Below, piece by piece: positions 7,046-8,291 of a stretch of DNA of 8,291 nt. The stretch is from assembly GCA_946481625.1 (NCBI GenBank), contig CAMLOZ010000124.1, positions 1 to 8,291 on the forward strand, in the 5' to 3' direction. The position numbers and the translations under genes are program-made. The notes under the pieces are model-generated. The model made no database searches. It was not told the DNA's origin and saw only the letters and a list, made by a program, of their open reading frames with translations. This DNA is from an uncultured Haloferula sp. (GTDB taxonomy: Bacteria; Verrucomicrobiota; Verrucomicrobiae; Verrucomicrobiales; Akkermansiaceae). Every line of letters begins with the position of its first letter. The stretch's first letter is position 1.

Positions 7046-7062
7046 GCGCAGCTTGCCTGCGC
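7046..7062 (-). repeat. Inverted repeat just upstream of the secreted-protein start codon
   Basis: GCGCAG (7046-7051) and CTGCGC (7057-7062) are perfectly complementary around the 5-nt spacer CTTGC. In the minus-strand mRNA the hairpin would end 3 nt before the ATG of the small exported protein, covering the Shine-Dalgarno position. It could reduce translation or be an operator. No terminator-like T-tract follows. Confidence 0.5.
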
Positions 7063-7116
7063 GGGGTGGGTTTGAGAATCGAAAAATCGGCCGTTAGCTG
7101 GGGACGGGGTTCCGGA

Positions 7117-7149
7117 TTGACGTGAGGGGCGGGTCCGGTCATGGTCCGG
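7117..7149 (+). promoter_or_regulatory. Possible promoter and operator for the MFS gene
   Basis: TTGACG (7117-7122) matches five of six bases of the sigma-70 -35 consensus. At a 17-bp spacing lies CATGGT (7140-7145), only a fair -10. Between and over the -10 is a direct repeat GGTCCGG at 7132-7138 and 7143-7149, period 11 bp (about one helical turn), the kind of arrangement used by regulators binding on one DNA face. Transcription from here would pass through the terminator at 7271-7307 before reaching the transporter gene. Confidence 0.3.
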
Positions 7150-7191
7150 CCGTTCCATGACTCAGGTCTCCACCCATCGTATGCACCAAGG

Positions 7192-7211
7192 CTTTGCGTA
7201 TCTCCGCAAAG
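7192..7211. repeat. Perfect 7-bp inverted repeat, possible operator or RNA hairpin
   Basis: CTTTGCG (7192-7198) and CGCAAAG (7205-7211) are exact inverted copies separated by TATCTC. The 20-bp dyad has the size and symmetry of a dimeric repressor site. As RNA it gives a stable 7-bp stem with a six-base loop. It sits 111 bp before the MFS start codon, so either reading would fit control of that transporter. Confidence 0.5.
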
Positions 7212-7270
7212 TCTGGCCGGCGTGCCGGGACGAGATCGTGATGGGATAGTTGGATTCCCGAACCCTTTTC

Positions 7271-7307
7271 GCCCCGTCCGCCTTCACCGGTGGCCGGGGC
7301 TTTTTTT
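7271..7307 (+). terminator. Intrinsic (Rho-independent) terminator directly before the MFS gene
   Basis: GCCCCG (7271-7276) pairs perfectly with CGGGGC (7295-7300). After one T-C mismatch, CCGCC (7278-7282) pairs with GGTGG (7289-7293), leaving a TTCACC loop. Seven T residues (7301-7307) follow at once. On the plus strand this is a textbook terminator. It ends only 15 bp before the ATG of the transporter, and no gene stands upstream on the same strand, so it either ends a short RNA or acts as a conditional attenuator. Confidence 0.75.
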
Positions 7308-7322
7308 GTGCCTTTTCCGAAG

Positions 7323-8291
7323 ATGAACCCGAAGCCCGACGATGCCTCGCTGTGGAAGGATTTGAGATCCTTGCCGACAGAATACTGGATTTTGTTCAGC
7401 GGGACCCTGGTCAACCGCTTCGGGCACTTCGTGATCCCGTTCCTGGCGATCTATCTGGCGCAGCAGGGGCATGACGCCAAGGTGGCGAGCCTTGCGCTGG
7501 GGGCGTACGGGGCGGGGGCGCTGATCGCCGGTGCGATCGGGGGATACCTGGCGGACCGGATCGGACGCAAACACACGATGCTGCTTGCCTGCACCGGATC
7601 GGCGATATCGATGCTGCTGCTGTCGCTGGCGCGCGGGGTACCGGAACTGGTGTGTTTCACCTTCCTCAACGGCTTGCTGTCGGCGATCTACGGGCCGGCC
7701 GCGGGGGCCTTGATCGCGGACCTGATCCCGCCGCAACTGCGGGTGCGGGCCTACTCGTGCCAGAGGTTCGCGATCAATCTCGGCTTCGCCGCGGGGATGG
7801 CGACGGCGGGTTTCATGGCGGGGCGTTCGTTCGCCGCGCTGTTCTTGGTGGATGCGGCGACGACGATGATCCTGGGCGTGCTGGTATTCTTCGGGGTGAA
7901 GCGGCGGCCGCGTGTGGCGAAGGAACACAGCGGCTGGGGAATCGCATTGAGGCACATGAAGACGAATGTGCCTTTCCAACTCGCGGTGGCGTCGTCGTTG
8001 CTGATCGGAGTGATCTTCTGGCAGATGAGCAGCAGCTACGCGCTGCAGACCACGAAGGCGGCGGGGTTGGATGAGAAGACCTACGGCCTGCTGATGGCAT
8101 TGAACGGGATCATGATCGTGTTTCTGGAACTGCCGCTGACGGGTTATACCAAACGGTTCCCGGCGGTGCTGACGATGGCCACGGGCTATGCGATCGTGGG
8201 AATCGGGATGGGGATGAACGCGATGGGCGCCTCGCTGCCGATCCTGGTGATCAGCATGGTGGTGTTCACGGTGGGCGAGATGATCGCGCTG
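7323..8291 (+). CDS. Major facilitator superfamily transporter, C-terminus missing (window edge)
   Basis: Reading from the ATG at 7323, the frame stays open for 323 codons to the window end. A short hydrophilic N-terminus (MNPKPDDASLWKDLRSLPTE) is followed by about ten hydrophobic segments (roughly residues 22-45, 55-77, 85-103, 108-130, 141-160, 163-184, 206-225, 246-266, 272-290 and 293 onwards), as expected for most of a 12-helix MFS protein of about 400 residues. Between helices 2 and 3, GYLADRIGRK (74-83) is an exact MFS motif A, and a charged loop near residues 184-205 marks the centre between the two halves. The look is of the DHA1 drug/H+ antiporter type, but the substrate cannot be told. 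It is an inner-membrane protein. No Shine-Dalgarno precedes the ATG, whose GAAG neighbour is too close. A strong terminator ends 15 bp upstream, suggesting attenuated expression. Confidence 0.92.
   Translation, partial: MNPKPDDASLWKDLRSLPTEYWILFSGTLVNRFGHFVIPFLAIYLAQQGHDAKVASLALGAYGAGALIAGAIGGYLADRIGRKHTMLLACTGSAISMLLLSLARGVPELVCFTFLNGLLSAIYGPAAGALIADLIPPQLRVRAYSCQRFAINLGFAAGMATAGFMAGRSFAALFLVDAATTMILGVLVFFGVKRRPRVAKEHSGWGIALRHMKTNVPFQLAVASSLLIGVIFWQMSSSYALQTTKAAGLDEKTYGLLMALNGIMIVFLELPLTGYTKRFPAVLTMATGYAIVGIGMGMNAMGASLPILVISMVVFTVGEMIAL

Larger units (their letters stand above)
7107..7265 (+). ncRNA. Candidate structured leader RNA or small RNA, unknown class
   Basis: If the plus strand is transcribed from near 7105, several helices are possible. 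A closing helix forms from GGGTTC (7107-7112) with GAACCC (7260-7265), then GGA (7114-7116) with TCC (7256-7258) after a C-C mismatch. Hairpin A is GTCATGG (7138-7144) with CCATGAC (7155-7161). A stem of CCCATC (7173-7178) with GATGGG (7240-7245) encloses hairpin B, CTTTGCG (7192-7198) with CGCAAAG (7205-7211), and hairpin C, CCGG (7217-7220) with CCGG (7225-7228). These are exact complementarities read from the sequence. The sequence is GC-rich, so some would arise by chance. No signature of tRNA, tmRNA, SRP RNA, RNase P or a riboswitch class I know is present. The limits are notional: a TTGACG at 7117-7122 could instead be a -35 box, which would remove the closing helix. Confidence 0.3.

Noticed and set aside
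7252..7265. T-arm-like sequence (GGTTCGGGAATCC on the minus strand) suggesting a tRNA
   Set aside because: The T-loop lacks the required A58, and no acceptor, D or anticodon arm can be built around it.
7107..7265. 6S RNA, SRP RNA, tmRNA or known riboswitch identity for the leader
   Set aside because: None of the diagnostic sequences (SRP GGAAGG/AGCAGC loop, tmRNA tRNA-like end, cobalamin, TPP, fluoride or c-di-GMP cores) is present, and the branched pairing does not give the 6S rod.
7284..7979. Minus-strand frame of 231 codons opposite the MFS gene
   Set aside because: His/Arg/Gln-rich shadow frame opposite clear transmembrane coding sequence with motif A.

Overview
The window is GC-rich and reads as chromosomal DNA from a member of the Planctomycetota-Verrucomicrobiota-Chlamydiota group. 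A Verrucomicrobiota species (Luteolibacter/Haloferula-like) is my best guess. This rests on the exported PSCyt1-DUF1549-DUF1553 protein followed directly by a Tat-exported DUF1501 protein, a gene pair largely confined to Planctomycetes, Verrucomicrobia and relatives, and on the near absence of Shine-Dalgarno sequences. The assignment is inference.

Layout. (1) 1-3477, minus strand: a large cytochrome-c-like lipoprotein (PSCyt1, DUF1549, LamG-like domain, DUF1553) with the start of a DUF1501 protein 2 bp downstream, so a two-gene export operon cut by the window edge. (2) 3610-4185, plus strand: an unrecognised 191-residue protein, divergent from the first operon and overlapping tail-to-tail with the next gene. 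(3) 7042 down to 4164, minus strand: four co-directional genes. A small secreted protein that looks like the SecD P1-head domain and a secreted M23 metallopeptidase lie 4 bp apart. After an 82-bp gap holding a degenerate 7-bp tandem repeat come a RidA-superfamily protein and a TatD-family metal-dependent hydrolase, 9 bp apart. (4) 7323 to the right edge, plus strand: a major facilitator superfamily transporter, missing its C-terminus.

The most interesting non-coding part is the 280-bp divergent intergenic region 7043-7322. It contains several perfect inverted repeats, a GGTCCGG direct repeat with 11-bp period, a possible long-range closing helix, and a strong intrinsic terminator (stem-loop plus seven T) ending only 15 bp before the MFS start codon. 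Together these suggest a terminator-controlled leader, or a small RNA, in front of the transporter. I do not recognise it as a known RNA class.

No rRNA, tRNA, CRISPR array, insertion sequence or phage gene was seen. The remaining genes look like ordinary chromosomal content.
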